A stretch of 64,000 nt of DNA from Syntrophomonas sp. UBA5314. Lineage in GTDB: Bacteria > Bacillota > Syntrophomonadia > Syntrophomonadales > Syntrophomonadaceae. Below the pieces are notes generated by a model that saw only the letters and a program-made list of their open reading frames with translations, searched no databases and was not told the origin of the DNA. The stretch covers positions 41,658-105,657 of the forward strand of contig DHRK01000065.1 in the NCBI GenBank assembly GCA_002410325.1. Direction: 5' to 3'. A program made the position numbers and the translations under genes. Shown one piece after another: positions 33,444 through 43,181 of this stretch; within the stretch, counting starts at the first letter, position 1, and every line of letters starts with the position of its first letter.

Positions 33444-34079
33444 TCAGGTTTCGGACTGGGAGTCCCTTAGATAGGCGCGCACGATCAGACGATCGTATTT
33501 TCCGTCCGGCGGGCGCACCGCCGGGGTGCAGGTGGTTAAGGTCAGGGCTGGCCGGGGCGTCGGATCAACCACACTCCAGTCGGTGGGGGCGGTAACAAAA
33601 ACCCTTTCCACCAGGTAATGATAACGCACTTGCTGATATATGAGATAGATATCATCCCCGGCGACCAGATCATCGAGGTGTAAAAACGGCGATCCATGAG
33701 CGTTGCGATGACCGGCAATACAGACGTTGCCGATGGAGGGGAACCCGCTCTGGGGGTAAAACCCGGGGCCCTTTTTTAATTCGGTTTCACCCACGCCGTA
33801 GTAAACCGACAGATTCAACCCCAATTTGGGAATGAGCAGCCTACCCTGGGCGGCTACCAGTTTTTCCGGAGTTTTAGGCTCAGGAACAGGGGGGGTGTCG
33901 GCCGGCTCAGGCTCTGGCGGCGCCTCGGGAATCATCACCTGCACTTCCGGCGGCGGCGGTGTAGTATTTTTCATATAAATGCCTTTTGCGTAAGGATAAA
34001 GGAAGTAAGACAAACCAACCGCCAACAACCCTGCCAGGGCGTACATTATTAATCTTGATTTCAAATCGAATTTGACCAT
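33444..34079 (-). CDS. Class D sortase
   Basis: The 211-residue protein has an N-terminal membrane anchor (residues 9-30) and a long proline-rich spacer (41-70). The sortase domain follows, with His124 (CIAGHRNAHGSPF), the nucleophile Cys184 (LTLTTCTP) and an arginine in DRLIVRAYL. The TLTTCTP motif fits class D enzymes of spore-forming Firmicutes, which anchor LPxTA-type proteins to the wall or process spore proteins. No obvious substrate with a sorting signal is in the window. The ribosome binding site upstream of 34079 is weak. Confidence 0.9.
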   Translation of the reverse strand: MVKFDLKSRLIMYALAGLLAVGLSYFLYPYAKGIYMKNTTPPPPEVQVMIPEAPPEPEPADTPPVPEPKTPEKLVAAQGRLLIPKLGLNLSVYYGVGETELKKGPGFYPQSGFPSIGNVCIAGHRNAHGSPFLHLDDLVAGDDIYLIYQQVRYHYLVERVFVTAPTDWSVVDPTPRPALTLTTCTPAVRPPDGKYDRLIVRAYLRDSQSET

Positions 34080-34370
34080 TTTTTAAATGCACTTTCTTAA
34101 GCTGGAAAAGGGCCTGTCAATTCACCTGCCTATTATATTTTATTTCGATTCATAGACCAATAAAATAAAGATGAAAAAAGAAGTAGTACAAAAATGATCT
34201 TAAAATACCTGGATGAACAATACCATTCGGTTAAAGTATAAGCTGCTTCGGATTCTATAATTAATACCGGAGTAGTTGCTTTAAACCGGAAGCCCGGCAG
34301 GGAGGTTCAATCCGGCCACAGCCTATCCGGAGCTTACTGAAAAGGAATATAAATATGTGATAAGCGAGAT

Positions 34371-34508
34371 GCTAAATTGGGGTTATTTAAGACCGGCAGC
34401 CCCACTTCTAAACAGTTGGAAGACGGGGTGCGATTACTGCAGAGCGATAACCATATACCCCAGACCAGCCGTCTGGATGCAGCTACGTTAAAGCTGCTCG
34501 GTTTATAA
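34371..34508 (+). pseudogene. Remnant of a peptidoglycan-binding domain
   Basis: A frame ending in TAA at 34506-34508 encodes sequence like the end of a PG-binding domain: TSKQLEDGVRLLQSDNHIP then TSRLDAATLKLLGL. The upstream part is scrambled between frames and has no start, so only the tail of a former gene remains. The rest of 34080-34545 holds no other gene. Confidence 0.5.
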
Positions 34509-34545
34509 ATCCCGGGCGTGAACGCAAAGAATTTTCTGCTTCCCC

Positions 34546-34575
34546 TTGACTTTGGTCAGACGAATTCATTATTCT
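34546..34575 (+). promoter_or_regulatory. Promoter of tRNA-Gly (GCC)
   Basis: TTGACT at 34546-34551 and TATTCT at 34570-34575 are spaced 18 bases apart, about 20 bases before the tRNA. Confidence 0.55.
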
Positions 34576-34596
34576 TTTATATAGCGGAAATTGTGT

Positions 34597-34671
34597 GCGG
34601 AAGTGGCTCAGTGGTAGAGCATCGCCTTGCCAAGGCGAGGGTCGCGAGTTCGAATCTCGTCTTCCGCTCCA
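34597..34671 (+). tRNA. tRNA-Gly (anticodon GCC)
   Basis: The acceptor GCGGAAG pairs with CTTCCGC, the anticodon stem TCGCC/GGCGA carries anticodon GCC, and CCA is encoded. Confidence 0.95.
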
Positions 34672-34791
34672 AAAGCAATCATGCCTCGGCATTTGCCGGG
34701 GCCTTGTGTTTCTGCCTGACCGGTAAAAGCAGCCGGGCGCTTGCATGCCATAAATGAATAATCTAAAGAACAAACACAAGGAGGATCATTA

Positions 34792-36168
34792 ATGGATTTT
34801 AAACTTGAGAAGATAGAAAACAGCGAGGCCTACATAGCCATCGAAATAGATGAAGGCCGTATGGACGAGGCTATGGACAAAGCCTACAAGAAAGTGGTGA
34901 AACAGGTAAGCATCCCGGGTTTTCGTAAAGGCCGGGCTCCCCGGGTGCTCTTGGAAGCCCACTATGGAAAGGAGATCCTCCTGAACGAAGCCCTGGAGGT
35001 AGCGCTTCCCGATGCCTATACCGAGGCTATTGAGGCGCTTAATATCGAACCTATTGCCCAACCCGAGTTCGATTTCGAGGATGAACTGCAATTGGAGACC
35101 TTTAAATTCACTGCGCGGGTAGCGGTGAAACCGGAAGTTACTTTGGGAGACCTGGAAGGCCTGGAAATTGAGATCCCCAAACTGCAAGTCAGTGACCAGG
35201 ATTTGGATGCCCGGTTGGAGGAAATGCGCGCCCGTTACGCCGAACTGGAAGAAAAGGAAGACGAACCGGCGCAAATGGGTGATACGGTAACTATAGACTT
35301 TGAAGGATTCGTGGATGATGTGCCCTTTGAGGGCGGCAAGGGCGAAGACTATCCCCTGGAGCTGGGCTCGGGAAGCTTTATACCCGGCTTTGAAGAGCAA
35401 TTGGTCGGACTCCGGAAAGGCGACAGCAAGGATATCGAGGTGATGTTCCCGGAGGCTTACCATGCTGAAGAACTGGCCGGTAAAAAGGCTGTATTCAAAG
35501 TCCTTATAAAAAAGCTGGAAGGCAAGAAGCTGCGCGAGTTAAATGACGAGTTTGCCCAGGAAGTAAGTCAGTTTGACACCCTGGAGGAACTCCGCCGGGA
35601 TATGTCTGAGAGTATGAACAAGAACCTTGAAGCCCGGCGCAAAGAGGTGCTCAAGCATGAGGTTATTGAAAAGGCTCTGGAGCGCTGCGAAATGGTAGTG
35701 CCGGCGGCGGCCGTCAAGACCCAGGTGGGTCGTATGCTGGAGCAGATGGAGCAGTCCGTCGGTTCTCAGGGATTGACCATGGAACAGTATTACCAGTTTA
35801 CCAACAGCACTGAAGATGACTTGAGAACCCGCATGTGGCCGGATGCCGAGCGCAGTGTTAAGTCTGATTTTATGCTGGAAAAGTTGGTGGAGGAAAAAGG
35901 TTTTACGGTCAGCGATGAAGAAGTAGATAAGCGGATCGAAGATATTGCTGCGGAGATGCATGTTGACCTGGACAACACCCGGGAAATTCTCAAAGACGTT
36001 ACAGAAAAGATCCGGTTTGGCGTACAAATAGATAAAGCAGTGGATTATTTGATAGAAAAAGCGATAATTATTGAAAAGGAGTTTACTACACCCCCTTCCG
36101 GGGTAAAGATAGATGAAAGTGCAATTTCTGAAGCTGCTGATTCAGCAAAAAGTGAAGAAGAGGCATAA
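34792..36168 (+). CDS. tig: Trigger factor
   Basis: The 458-residue ribosome-associated chaperone has the N-terminal ribosome-binding signature GFRKGRAPR (residues 43-51), a central FKBP-type prolyl isomerase domain (about 160-240, GDTVTIDFEGFVDDVPFEGG) and a long helical C-terminal domain. It binds nascent chains at the ribosome exit and speeds proline isomerisation. AGGAGG precedes the ATG. It begins the classic tig-clpP-clpX order, 60 bases before clpP, so folding and degradation genes are probably co-transcribed. Confidence 0.97.
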   Translation: MDFKLEKIENSEAYIAIEIDEGRMDEAMDKAYKKVVKQVSIPGFRKGRAPRVLLEAHYGKEILLNEALEVALPDAYTEAIEALNIEPIAQPEFDFEDELQLETFKFTARVAVKPEVTLGDLEGLEIEIPKLQVSDQDLDARLEEMRARYAELEEKEDEPAQMGDTVTIDFEGFVDDVPFEGGKGEDYPLELGSGSFIPGFEEQLVGLRKGDSKDIEVMFPEAYHAEELAGKKAVFKVLIKKLEGKKLRELNDEFAQEVSQFDTLEELRRDMSESMNKNLEARRKEVLKHEVIEKALERCEMVVPAAAVKTQVGRMLEQMEQSVGSQGLTMEQYYQFTNSTEDDLRTRMWPDAERSVKSDFMLEKLVEEKGFTVSDEEVDKRIEDIAAEMHVDLDNTREILKDVTEKIRFGVQIDKAVDYLIEKAIIIEKEFTTPPSGVKIDESAISEAADSAKSEEEA

Positions 36169-36228
36169 TTATAGTATGGAGCAGGTAAAAAGGTAAAAGA
36201 ATCTTAATAATAGATGGGAGTGAAACCG

Positions 36229-36822
36229 ATGTCCTTTTTAGTGCCGATGGTCGTTGAACAAACCAACCGGGGCGAACGTGCCTATGATATATATTCCCGG
36301 TTGTTAAAAGATAGAATAGTGTTTTTAGGCAGTGCGATCGATGATACGGTTGCCAATCTGGTAAATGCTCAGCTTCTTTTTCTAGAGGCTGAAGATCCTG
36401 ACAAAGATATTTCGTTGTATATAAACAGCCCGGGCGGGTCTATTACCTCCGGTCTGGCTATATATGACACCATGCAGTACATCAGACCCGATGTATCAAC
36501 TATCTGCATTGGCATGGCCGCCAGTATGGGCGCCTTCCTTTTGGCAGCGGGGCAAAAGGGCAAGCGTTTTGCCACACCCAACGCCGAGGTCATGATCCAC
36601 CAGCCCTGGGGAGGAACCCAGGGGCAGGCCACCGATATTGAGATTCGCGCCCGGCAGATTTTGAAACAAAAAGCCAAGCTCAACGAAATTCTGGCCGAGA
36701 GAACCGGCCAAAAGCTTGAAAAAATACAGGCGGATGTGGAAAGGGACTATTTTATGACAGCGGCCGAAGCCAAAGATTACGGTCTAATTGACGAAGTGTT
36801 TCCCGTTAACCGCAAGAAGTAA
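36229..36822 (+). CDS. clpP: ATP-dependent Clp protease proteolytic subunit
   Basis: The 197-residue serine protease has Ser99 (GMAASMGAF), His124 (VMIHQPWGG) and the downstream aspartate of the Clp triad. It forms a tetradecameric chamber fed by ClpX or other ATPases. The ATG at 36229 follows GGGAG eight bases upstream; an ATG five codons earlier has no such site. It is followed 23 bases later by clpX. Confidence 0.97.
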   Translation: MSFLVPMVVEQTNRGERAYDIYSRLLKDRIVFLGSAIDDTVANLVNAQLLFLEAEDPDKDISLYINSPGGSITSGLAIYDTMQYIRPDVSTICIGMAASMGAFLLAAGQKGKRFATPNAEVMIHQPWGGTQGQATDIEIRARQILKQKAKLNEILAERTGQKLEKIQADVERDYFMTAAEAKDYGLIDEVFPVNRKK

Positions 36823-36845
36823 GCTTGGGGAAATGAGGTGAACTT

Positions 36846-38096
36846 ATGCACAAGTACGGGGATGACAAAGGACAGCTAAAATGCTCTTTCTGCGGAAAGA
36901 CGCAGGATCAAGTAAAAAAACTGGTAGCCGGACCCGGTGTGTATATTTGCGATGAATGCATAGAACTGTGCAACGAAATCATCGAAGAAGAACTGGCCGA
37001 AGATTTCGGTTTTGAATTGGGTGACATCCCCAAGCCCAGAGAGATCAAAGACATTCTGGATGATTACGTTATAGGCCAGGAAAGGGCCAAACAGTCTCTG
37101 GCGGTAGCGGTGTACAATCACTACAAACGCATCAACCTGGGGATGAAACTGGATGATGTGGAATTGCAGAAGAGCAATATAATGATGCTGGGGCCAACCG
37201 GAAGCGGCAAAACCCTGCTGGCGCAAACCCTGGCCCGCATACTCAATGTGCCTTTTGCCATAGCCGATGCCACATCGCTTACCGAAGCGGGGTATGTCGG
37301 CGAAGACGTGGAGAACATTCTGCTCAAGTTGATCCAGGCGGCGGATTACGATATTGAAAAGGCCGAAAAAGGAATTGTCTATATTGATGAGATCGATAAA
37401 ATTGCTCGCAAGACCGACAATCCCAGCATCACCCGGGACGTATCCGGGGAGGGGGTGCAACAGGCCTTGCTGAAAATTCTGGAAGGGACGGTGGCCAGTG
37501 TTCCACCCCAGGGTGGGCGCAAACACCCGCACCAGGAGTTTATTCAGATAGACACCAGTAATATACTGTTTATATGTGGCGGAGCCTTTGAAGGTATTGA
37601 TAAAATAATCCAGAACCGGGTTGGACAGAAAGTTATGGGATTCGGAGCCGAAATCAAAAGCCGTCAGGAAAAGAAGATAGGCGAAATTTTGAACCTGATC
37701 CTGCCCCAGGACCTGCTTCGCTATGGGTTGATTCCGGAATTTGTAGGCCGGGTGCCGATTATCGTGACCCTGGAGGCGCTTGACAGCGATGCCCTGGTGA
37801 GAATTCTCACCGAGCCCAAGAATGCCTTGATCAAGCAGTATAAAAAGCTGTTTGAGCTGGACGGGGTGGATCTGGAATTCAAAGAAGAAGCCCTGCAGGC
37901 CATTGCCGACGAAGCGTTGCGCAGGGCGACAGGAGCCCGCGGTTTGAGGGCTATTATAGAGGATATCATGCTGGAGGTCATGTATGAGATTCCCTCCCGC
38001 ATAGATGTAACCAAGGTGGCCATTACCAAAGACGTGGTCTTAAAAAGAGAGAGCCCCCTCCTGGTTACCGTAGACGCCAAACGCAAGGTAAACTAA
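36846..38096 (+). CDS. clpX: ATP-dependent Clp protease ATP-binding subunit
   Basis: The 416-residue AAA+ unfoldase has the N-terminal C4 zinc-binding domain (CSFCGK, CDECIELC), Walker A LGPTGSGKT, Walker B YIDEIDKI and the C-terminal sensor domain (RATGARGLRAI). It unfolds tagged substrates and passes them to ClpP. It is translated from an ATG after GAGGTG, directly downstream of clpP. Confidence 0.97.
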   Translation: MHKYGDDKGQLKCSFCGKTQDQVKKLVAGPGVYICDECIELCNEIIEEELAEDFGFELGDIPKPREIKDILDDYVIGQERAKQSLAVAVYNHYKRINLGMKLDDVELQKSNIMMLGPTGSGKTLLAQTLARILNVPFAIADATSLTEAGYVGEDVENILLKLIQAADYDIEKAEKGIVYIDEIDKIARKTDNPSITRDVSGEGVQQALLKILEGTVASVPPQGGRKHPHQEFIQIDTSNILFICGGAFEGIDKIIQNRVGQKVMGFGAEIKSRQEKKIGEILNLILPQDLLRYGLIPEFVGRVPIIVTLEALDSDALVRILTEPKNALIKQYKKLFELDGVDLEFKEEALQAIADEALRRATGARGLRAIIEDIMLEVMYEIPSRIDVTKVAITKDVVLKRESPLLVTVDAKRKVN

Positions 38097-38133
38097 TCCA
38101 GCCCAACCCAAAACGAAATTTTGCGTTATTTAA

Positions 38134-38183
38134 AAAGCCCGCTCTGTCAACGTGCTTGTGTACGTCTCAGCTGCGGGCTTTCT
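38134..38183 (+). terminator. Probable terminator after clpX
   Basis: AAAGCCCGC and GCGGGCTTT enclose a longer loop that itself contains an ACGT/ACGT hairpin. A short T stretch follows. It separates clpX from lonB. Confidence 0.5.
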
Positions 38184-38351
38184 CATGCCTTGAGCTTCGC
38201 TTTGGTCATCAGGCCGGGACGCTTTGGTTAAAACAAATTAATACGGATTAGGAAAAGGCAGCGCAAGCTGCCTTATTTTACAGCGGTTCTTCATGATGCC
38301 TATTTGCTGCACAGGGAATAATAGAGAAAACGCAGGGAAAGGAAGGGCAGC

Positions 38352-40010
38352 ATGTTGAATCAATTTTTTGTTCAATACGGCGGGGTTATTTACCTGATTC
38401 AGTTCTTTTTCGCCGTAGTCATCGGAGTATACTTTTGGACGCTGCTAAAAGGCCAGCAGAGTAAAAAGAATGTTGTAGTAAAAGAATCGGAGCGAGAGAC
38501 TCAGCGCCTGCAGCGCCTGCGCACCAACTGTCTAACCGAACCCTTATCCAGCCTCACCCGGCCTGCTTCCTTAAACGATGTAATAGGACAGGAGGAGGCC
38601 ATTGACATACTGCGTTCAGCCTTGTGTGGTCCCAATCCCCAGCATGTAATCCTCTACGGCCCTCCTGGGGTGGGTAAAACCGCGGCAGCCCGGCTGGTTT
38701 TGGATGAAGCCCAGAAAAACTCGCTGTCGCCCTTCAATAAAACGGCTAAATTCATTGAGGTGGACGCCACTATAACCAGATTTGACGAGAGAAATATTGC
38801 CGACCCGCTGATCGGTTCAGTGCATGATCCGATCTACCAGGGTGCGGGCGCTTTAGGCCAGGCCGGCATACCCCAGCCCAAACCCGGCGCCTGCACCAAA
38901 GCGCACGGGGGAATACTTTTTATTGATGAAATAGGAGAATTGCATCCCCTGCAGATGAACAAATTGCTGAAAGTTCTGGAAGACCGCAAGGTGCTTCTGG
39001 AGAGCGCCTACTATAGCGAAAGCGATCGCAATATTCCCTCCCATATTCACGATATATTCAACAATGGGTTGCCGGCCGATTTTCGCTTGGTGGGAGCCAC
39101 TACCCGGAGTCCTGACGAGCTTTCACCGGCTTTGCGTTCCCGGTGTATGGAAGTATTTTTCAAACCCCTGGAGAAAAGCGATATACTTACCATCACTAAA
39201 AACGCGGCCGATAAGATTAACTGTGTACTGGAAGAAGAAGCCCTGGATGAGATAAGCCGTTATGCCAGCAACGGTCGGGAAGCAGTGAACATGGTGCAGC
39301 TGGCCGCCGGCATTGCCATGATGGAAAACAGTCCCCAGATCGGCGTAAACCACGTGGAAAAAGTGTTAAACAACGGCCGCTTCACGCCCCGGGCGGAGTT
39401 TAGACCCAAGGATTCTCCGGCGGTGGGGATTGTCAACGGGCTGGCGGTTTTTGGAGCCTGCCAGGGCACTCTGATCGAAGTTGAAGCCAAGAGCATCAAG
39501 GTGGAAGTCGGCAAGGGGAACTGGACCATAACCGGCGTTGTTGAAGAAGAGCAATTTGGCGGACAGGAGCGGCGCCTTACCCGTAAAAGCATGGCCAAAG
39601 GCGCTCTGGAGACGGTATTTACAGTTTTGCGTTCCCGCTACGGCATTAATTTATACAACTACGATATTCACATCAATTTCCCAGGAGGGGTGCCGGTGGA
39701 TGGTCCCTCGGCCGGGGTGAGCATGGCGGCCGCCATTTATTCCAGTATCAAAGGGCTGGCGGTTGACAACCTGGTGGCCATGACCGGAGAGCTGTCTGTA
39801 CATGGCTCCGTGAAACCGGTGGGAGGCGTTATCAGCAAAGTTGAAGCAGCCCGCAAAGCCGGCATAAAAAGGGTTTTGATCCCGGCCGAGAACTGGCTTA
39901 AGATCTTCGACGATTTTCCGGAAATCAAGATAATACCGGTGCAGGACGTCGAAGAGGTAATAAGCCAGGCCCTGGAAGAAGAAACAGATATCATCACCAG
40001 GGCTATTTGA
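38352..40010 (+). CDS. lonB: ATP-dependent protease LonB, sporulation type
   Basis: The 552-residue membrane-linked Lon-like protease has an N-terminal membrane helix (about residues 9-29), an AAA+ domain (Walker A GPPGVGKT, Walker B ILFIDEIGEL) and a C-terminal Lon protease domain. That domain has the catalytic serine in DGPSAGVSMA and the lysine in GGVISKVEAARKAG. LonB in Bacillus is forespore-associated, so its presence supports a spore-forming host. The order clpX-lonB-lonA matches spore-forming Firmicutes. GGAAAGGAAGGG precedes the ATG. Confidence 0.95.
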   Translation: MLNQFFVQYGGVIYLIQFFFAVVIGVYFWTLLKGQQSKKNVVVKESERETQRLQRLRTNCLTEPLSSLTRPASLNDVIGQEEAIDILRSALCGPNPQHVILYGPPGVGKTAAARLVLDEAQKNSLSPFNKTAKFIEVDATITRFDERNIADPLIGSVHDPIYQGAGALGQAGIPQPKPGACTKAHGGILFIDEIGELHPLQMNKLLKVLEDRKVLLESAYYSESDRNIPSHIHDIFNNGLPADFRLVGATTRSPDELSPALRSRCMEVFFKPLEKSDILTITKNAADKINCVLEEEALDEISRYASNGREAVNMVQLAAGIAMMENSPQIGVNHVEKVLNNGRFTPRAEFRPKDSPAVGIVNGLAVFGACQGTLIEVEAKSIKVEVGKGNWTITGVVEEEQFGGQERRLTRKSMAKGALETVFTVLRSRYGINLYNYDIHINFPGGVPVDGPSAGVSMAAAIYSSIKGLAVDNLVAMTGELSVHGSVKPVGGVISKVEAARKAGIKRVLIPAENWLKIFDDFPEIKIIPVQDVEEVISQALEEETDIITRAI

Positions 40011-40077
40011 GCATATGGCGCTTCTTGCGCCAGCATAGCACATATAGTAGAATAAATGTGCCTGGGAGGTGTTTTTT

Positions 40078-42399
40078 TTGCCTGATATTAAAGAGTATCG
40101 TGAGGTTGCCATGCTTCCGCTTCGGGGGCTGCTGGTTTTCCCATATACGGTGATACATTTGGACGTAGGGCGCAAAAAATCGATTCAAGCCATTGAAGAA
40201 TCCATGCTGGATACCAAAGAGATCTTTTTGGCCACGCAAAAAGAAGCCCAAACCGACGACCCGGAAGAAGAAGAGATTTACACCATCGGTACCGTAGCTG
40301 AAATCCGGCAGGTTCTTAAAATGCCTGGCGGGACTATGCGGGTTCTGGTGGAAGGATTGTACCGGGCCGAGGTGCAAAGCTATTTAAGTTACGAGCCTTT
40401 TATCAAGGTGGAAGTAGAAGTGCTGCGCGAAGGCGAGAACCTGAAAACTCCTGAAATAGAGGCTTTGATGCGTACGCTGGTGTCGCAGTTTGAGCAGTGG
40501 GTGCGCATGAGTAAGAAGATTCCGCCGGAAACGGTGGTCAGCGTGGTGGGCATTGAAGAGCCGGGCCGCCTGGCTGATGTCATAGCATCCCACCTTACCC
40601 TGCGCATCAATGAGAAACAGCGCGTTCTGGAGTTGAAACACGTTGCCGAGCGCTTAAACTTTCTCTGTGAACTGCTGGTTAAGGAAATGGAAGTCCTGGA
40701 GTTGGAGAGAAAGATCAATATCCGGGTGCGCAAGCAGATGGAAAAAACCCAGAAAGAGTACTACCTGCGCGAGCAGATGAAGGCTATTCAAAAAGAACTG
40801 GGCGACAAGGATGAAAAAACCAGTGAAATTGAAGAGCTGAGGGAAAAGATCCACACCGCCAACCTGCCCAAGGATGCCGAGGAAAAGGCCTTTAAAGAGC
40901 TGGACCGCTTGGAAAAGATGCCGCCTATGGTGGCTGAAGCGGTGGTGGTTCGCAACTACCTGGACTGGCTGCTGGCCCTGCCCTGGTCGGTGGAAACCCG
41001 CGATCGGCTGGACCTGAAGGTTGCCGAAAAGTACCTGGAAGAGGACCATTACGGGCTGGAGAAACCCAAGGAGAGAATCCTGGAATACCTGGCCATCCGC
41101 AAGCTGGCCAAAAAAATGAAGGGGCCTATTCTATGCCTGGTGGGCCCTCCCGGGGTGGGCAAAACCTCGCTCGGAAAATCAGTCGCCCGGTCCCTGGGGC
41201 GAAAGTTTATCCGTATGTCTCTGGGCGGTATTCGGGACGAAGCTGAAATCAGGGGGCACCGGCGCACCTATGTGGGCTCCATGCCCGGCCGGGTTTTGCA
41301 GAGTATAAAAACAGCCGGCTCCCGAAATCCGGTCTTTCTCTTGGATGAGATTGATAAAATGACTATGGATTTCCGGGGCGACCCGGCTTCAGCTTTACTG
41401 GAAGTTCTGGATCCGGAACAGAATTTTACTTTCAGCGATCATTATCTGGAAATACCCTTTGACCTTTCCAAGGTTATGTTTATTACAACCGCCAATTCCA
41501 CTTACAACATACCCCGTCCGCTGCTTGACAGGATGGAGATTATTGAGCTTTCCGGATATACGGAAGAGGACAAAGTGCATATCGCCGCAGGCTATTTGAT
41601 ACCCAAACAGATCAAGGAGCACGGGATGAAACCCGATCACATATCGTTCTCCGAAGGGGCGGTCCGGAGGATCATTCGTGAATATACCAGGGAAGCGGGG
41701 GTTCGCAACCTGGAACGGCAGATCGCTTCAATCTGCCGCAAAGTAGCCCGGCAGGTGGTGGAGGATTCCAAGACCCAGGCGAGCATTACGGCGGGCAGTG
41801 TACCGAAGTATTTGGGGATTCAGCGCTACCGTTACGGAGTCGCGGAAAAGGAGAACCAGGTAGGCGTGGCTACCGGGCTGGCCTGGACCGAGACCGGAGG
41901 CGATATCTTGTCGGTTGAAGTGGCTCTGGTAAAAGGGAAGGGCAAACTGACCCTGACCGGCAAACTGGGCGACGTAATGAAGGAATCGGCGCAGGCCGCG
42001 CTTACCTATGTGCGTTCGCGGGCTGAAGAGCTGCAGATAGATCCGGACAAATTGCAGGATTTTGACATCCATCTGCACGTGCCTGAAGGGGCTATTCCCA
42101 AGGACGGCCCTTCGGCCGGAATTACCATTGCCACGGCTCTGGCTTCGGCCATGTCAGGACGAGAAGTTAAGAGCGATGTTGCTATGACCGGTGAAATAAC
42201 CCTGCGCGGCAGAGTTCTGCCCATCGGGGGGGTAAAAGAAAAGGTCCTGGCTGCTCACCGGGCGGGGATAAAAAATATCATTCTGCCCATTGACAACAAA
42301 AAAGACCTGGCTGATATCCCGGCTCCGGTACGCAGAAATCTGCGCTTTATACCGGTAAACCATATGGATGAAGTATTGGATCACACCCTCAACCAATAG
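40078..42399 (+). CDS. lon: ATP-dependent protease La
   Basis: The 773-residue protein has the LonA order: N-terminal substrate-binding domain (1-200), coiled-coil, AAA+ module (GPPGVGKTS, LLDEIDKM) and Lon protease domain with the Ser-Lys dyad (KDGPSAGITIA and GGVKEKVLAAHRAG). It degrades damaged and regulatory proteins in the cytoplasm. The TTG at 40078 follows GGGAGG at a good distance; a GTG three codons earlier overlaps that site. It follows lonB by 67 bases, including a GGCGC hairpin without a T-run. Confidence 0.96.
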   Translation: MPDIKEYREVAMLPLRGLLVFPYTVIHLDVGRKKSIQAIEESMLDTKEIFLATQKEAQTDDPEEEEIYTIGTVAEIRQVLKMPGGTMRVLVEGLYRAEVQSYLSYEPFIKVEVEVLREGENLKTPEIEALMRTLVSQFEQWVRMSKKIPPETVVSVVGIEEPGRLADVIASHLTLRINEKQRVLELKHVAERLNFLCELLVKEMEVLELERKINIRVRKQMEKTQKEYYLREQMKAIQKELGDKDEKTSEIEELREKIHTANLPKDAEEKAFKELDRLEKMPPMVAEAVVVRNYLDWLLALPWSVETRDRLDLKVAEKYLEEDHYGLEKPKERILEYLAIRKLAKKMKGPILCLVGPPGVGKTSLGKSVARSLGRKFIRMSLGGIRDEAEIRGHRRTYVGSMPGRVLQSIKTAGSRNPVFLLDEIDKMTMDFRGDPASALLEVLDPEQNFTFSDHYLEIPFDLSKVMFITTANSTYNIPRPLLDRMEIIELSGYTEEDKVHIAAGYLIPKQIKEHGMKPDHISFSEGAVRRIIREYTREAGVRNLERQIASICRKVARQVVEDSKTQASITAGSVPKYLGIQRYRYGVAEKENQVGVATGLAWTETGGDILSVEVALVKGKGKLTLTGKLGDVMKESAQAALTYVRSRAEELQIDPDKLQDFDIHLHVPEGAIPKDGPSAGITIATALASAMSGREVKSDVAMTGEITLRGRVLPIGGVKEKVLAAHRAGIKNIILPIDNKKDLADIPAPVRRNLRFIPVNHMDEVLDHTLNQ

Positions 42400-42551
42400 T
42401 CGCCAAGGTATATTAGTCGCAGGCGGCAGGCTTGGCATAAAAGTCTGCATCTAAAATTGTACCCGAATCATTGGTGCAATTATAAATTGGAGTATAATTT
42501 GATCTCTATTCGGGGAAACCATCGTTTCCCTTTTTATTTGGGAGTATAAGG

Positions 42552-43142
42552 ATGATAATAAAAAAGGCGGAATACGTTGGTTCGTTTGTCGACCTGGAAG
42601 CCCTGCCGCAGGGGAATTTGCCTGAAATTGCGCTGGTGGGCCGGTCCAATGTGGGGAAATCTTCGCTGATCAACAAAGTTGTCAATCGTAAAGGGCTGGC
42701 CAAGTCCAGCTCTACTCCGGGAAAAACCAGGACCATAAATTTTTTTATCATCAACGACACGTGGCATCTGGTGGATCTGCCGGGCTATGGCTATGCCAAA
42801 GTGTCCCAGCAGGAGAGAAATCGCTGGCAGAAAATGATTGAAAAGTACTTGCAAAAGCGGGGGCAGTTAAGGGGAGTTATCATGCTTCTCGACATACGCC
42901 ATGAGCCCAACCAAAACGACCGGCTCATGAAAGACTGGCTATTGACAAGCGAGCTGCCTCTGCTGCTCATTGCCACCAAAGCCGATAAAATTTCCCGCGG
43001 CCAGCGGGCTAAATACCTGGCCGTGATCCGCCGGGCTCTAAACCTGGAAACGAGCGATACGCCCATCGTTTTCTCGGCTCAAACCGGCGAGGGCGCGGAA
43101 GAAATAAAGGATGCCATCCTCGGTCTCCTATCCGAAGAATAG
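42552..43142 (+). CDS. ysxC: Ribosome biogenesis GTPase YsxC/EngB
   Basis: The 196-residue GTPase has G1 GRSNVGKSS, G2/G3 with STPGKTRTINFF and DLPGYGYAK, G4 TKAD and G5 SAQTGEG. It assists 50S subunit assembly. Its position directly after lon is conserved in Firmicutes. The ATG follows a weak AAGG at short spacing. Confidence 0.95.
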   Translation: MIIKKAEYVGSFVDLEALPQGNLPEIALVGRSNVGKSSLINKVVNRKGLAKSSSTPGKTRTINFFIINDTWHLVDLPGYGYAKVSQQERNRWQKMIEKYLQKRGQLRGVIMLLDIRHEPNQNDRLMKDWLLTSELPLLLIATKADKISRGQRAKYLAVIRRALNLETSDTPIVFSAQTGEGAEEIKDAILGLLSEE

Positions 43143-43148
43143 GCACAG

Positions 43149-43181
43149 GAGGAAGCGCGGGGACGTTCCTTTTGCTTCCTC
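43149..43181. repeat. Short inverted repeat with GGGGACGTTCC core
   Basis: GAGGAAGC and GCTTCCTC enclose GCGGGGACGTTCCTTTT. It lies between two convergent genes and may act as their terminator. Its core resembles the GGGGACGGTTC of the larger inverted repeat at 59087-59200. Confidence 0.5.
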
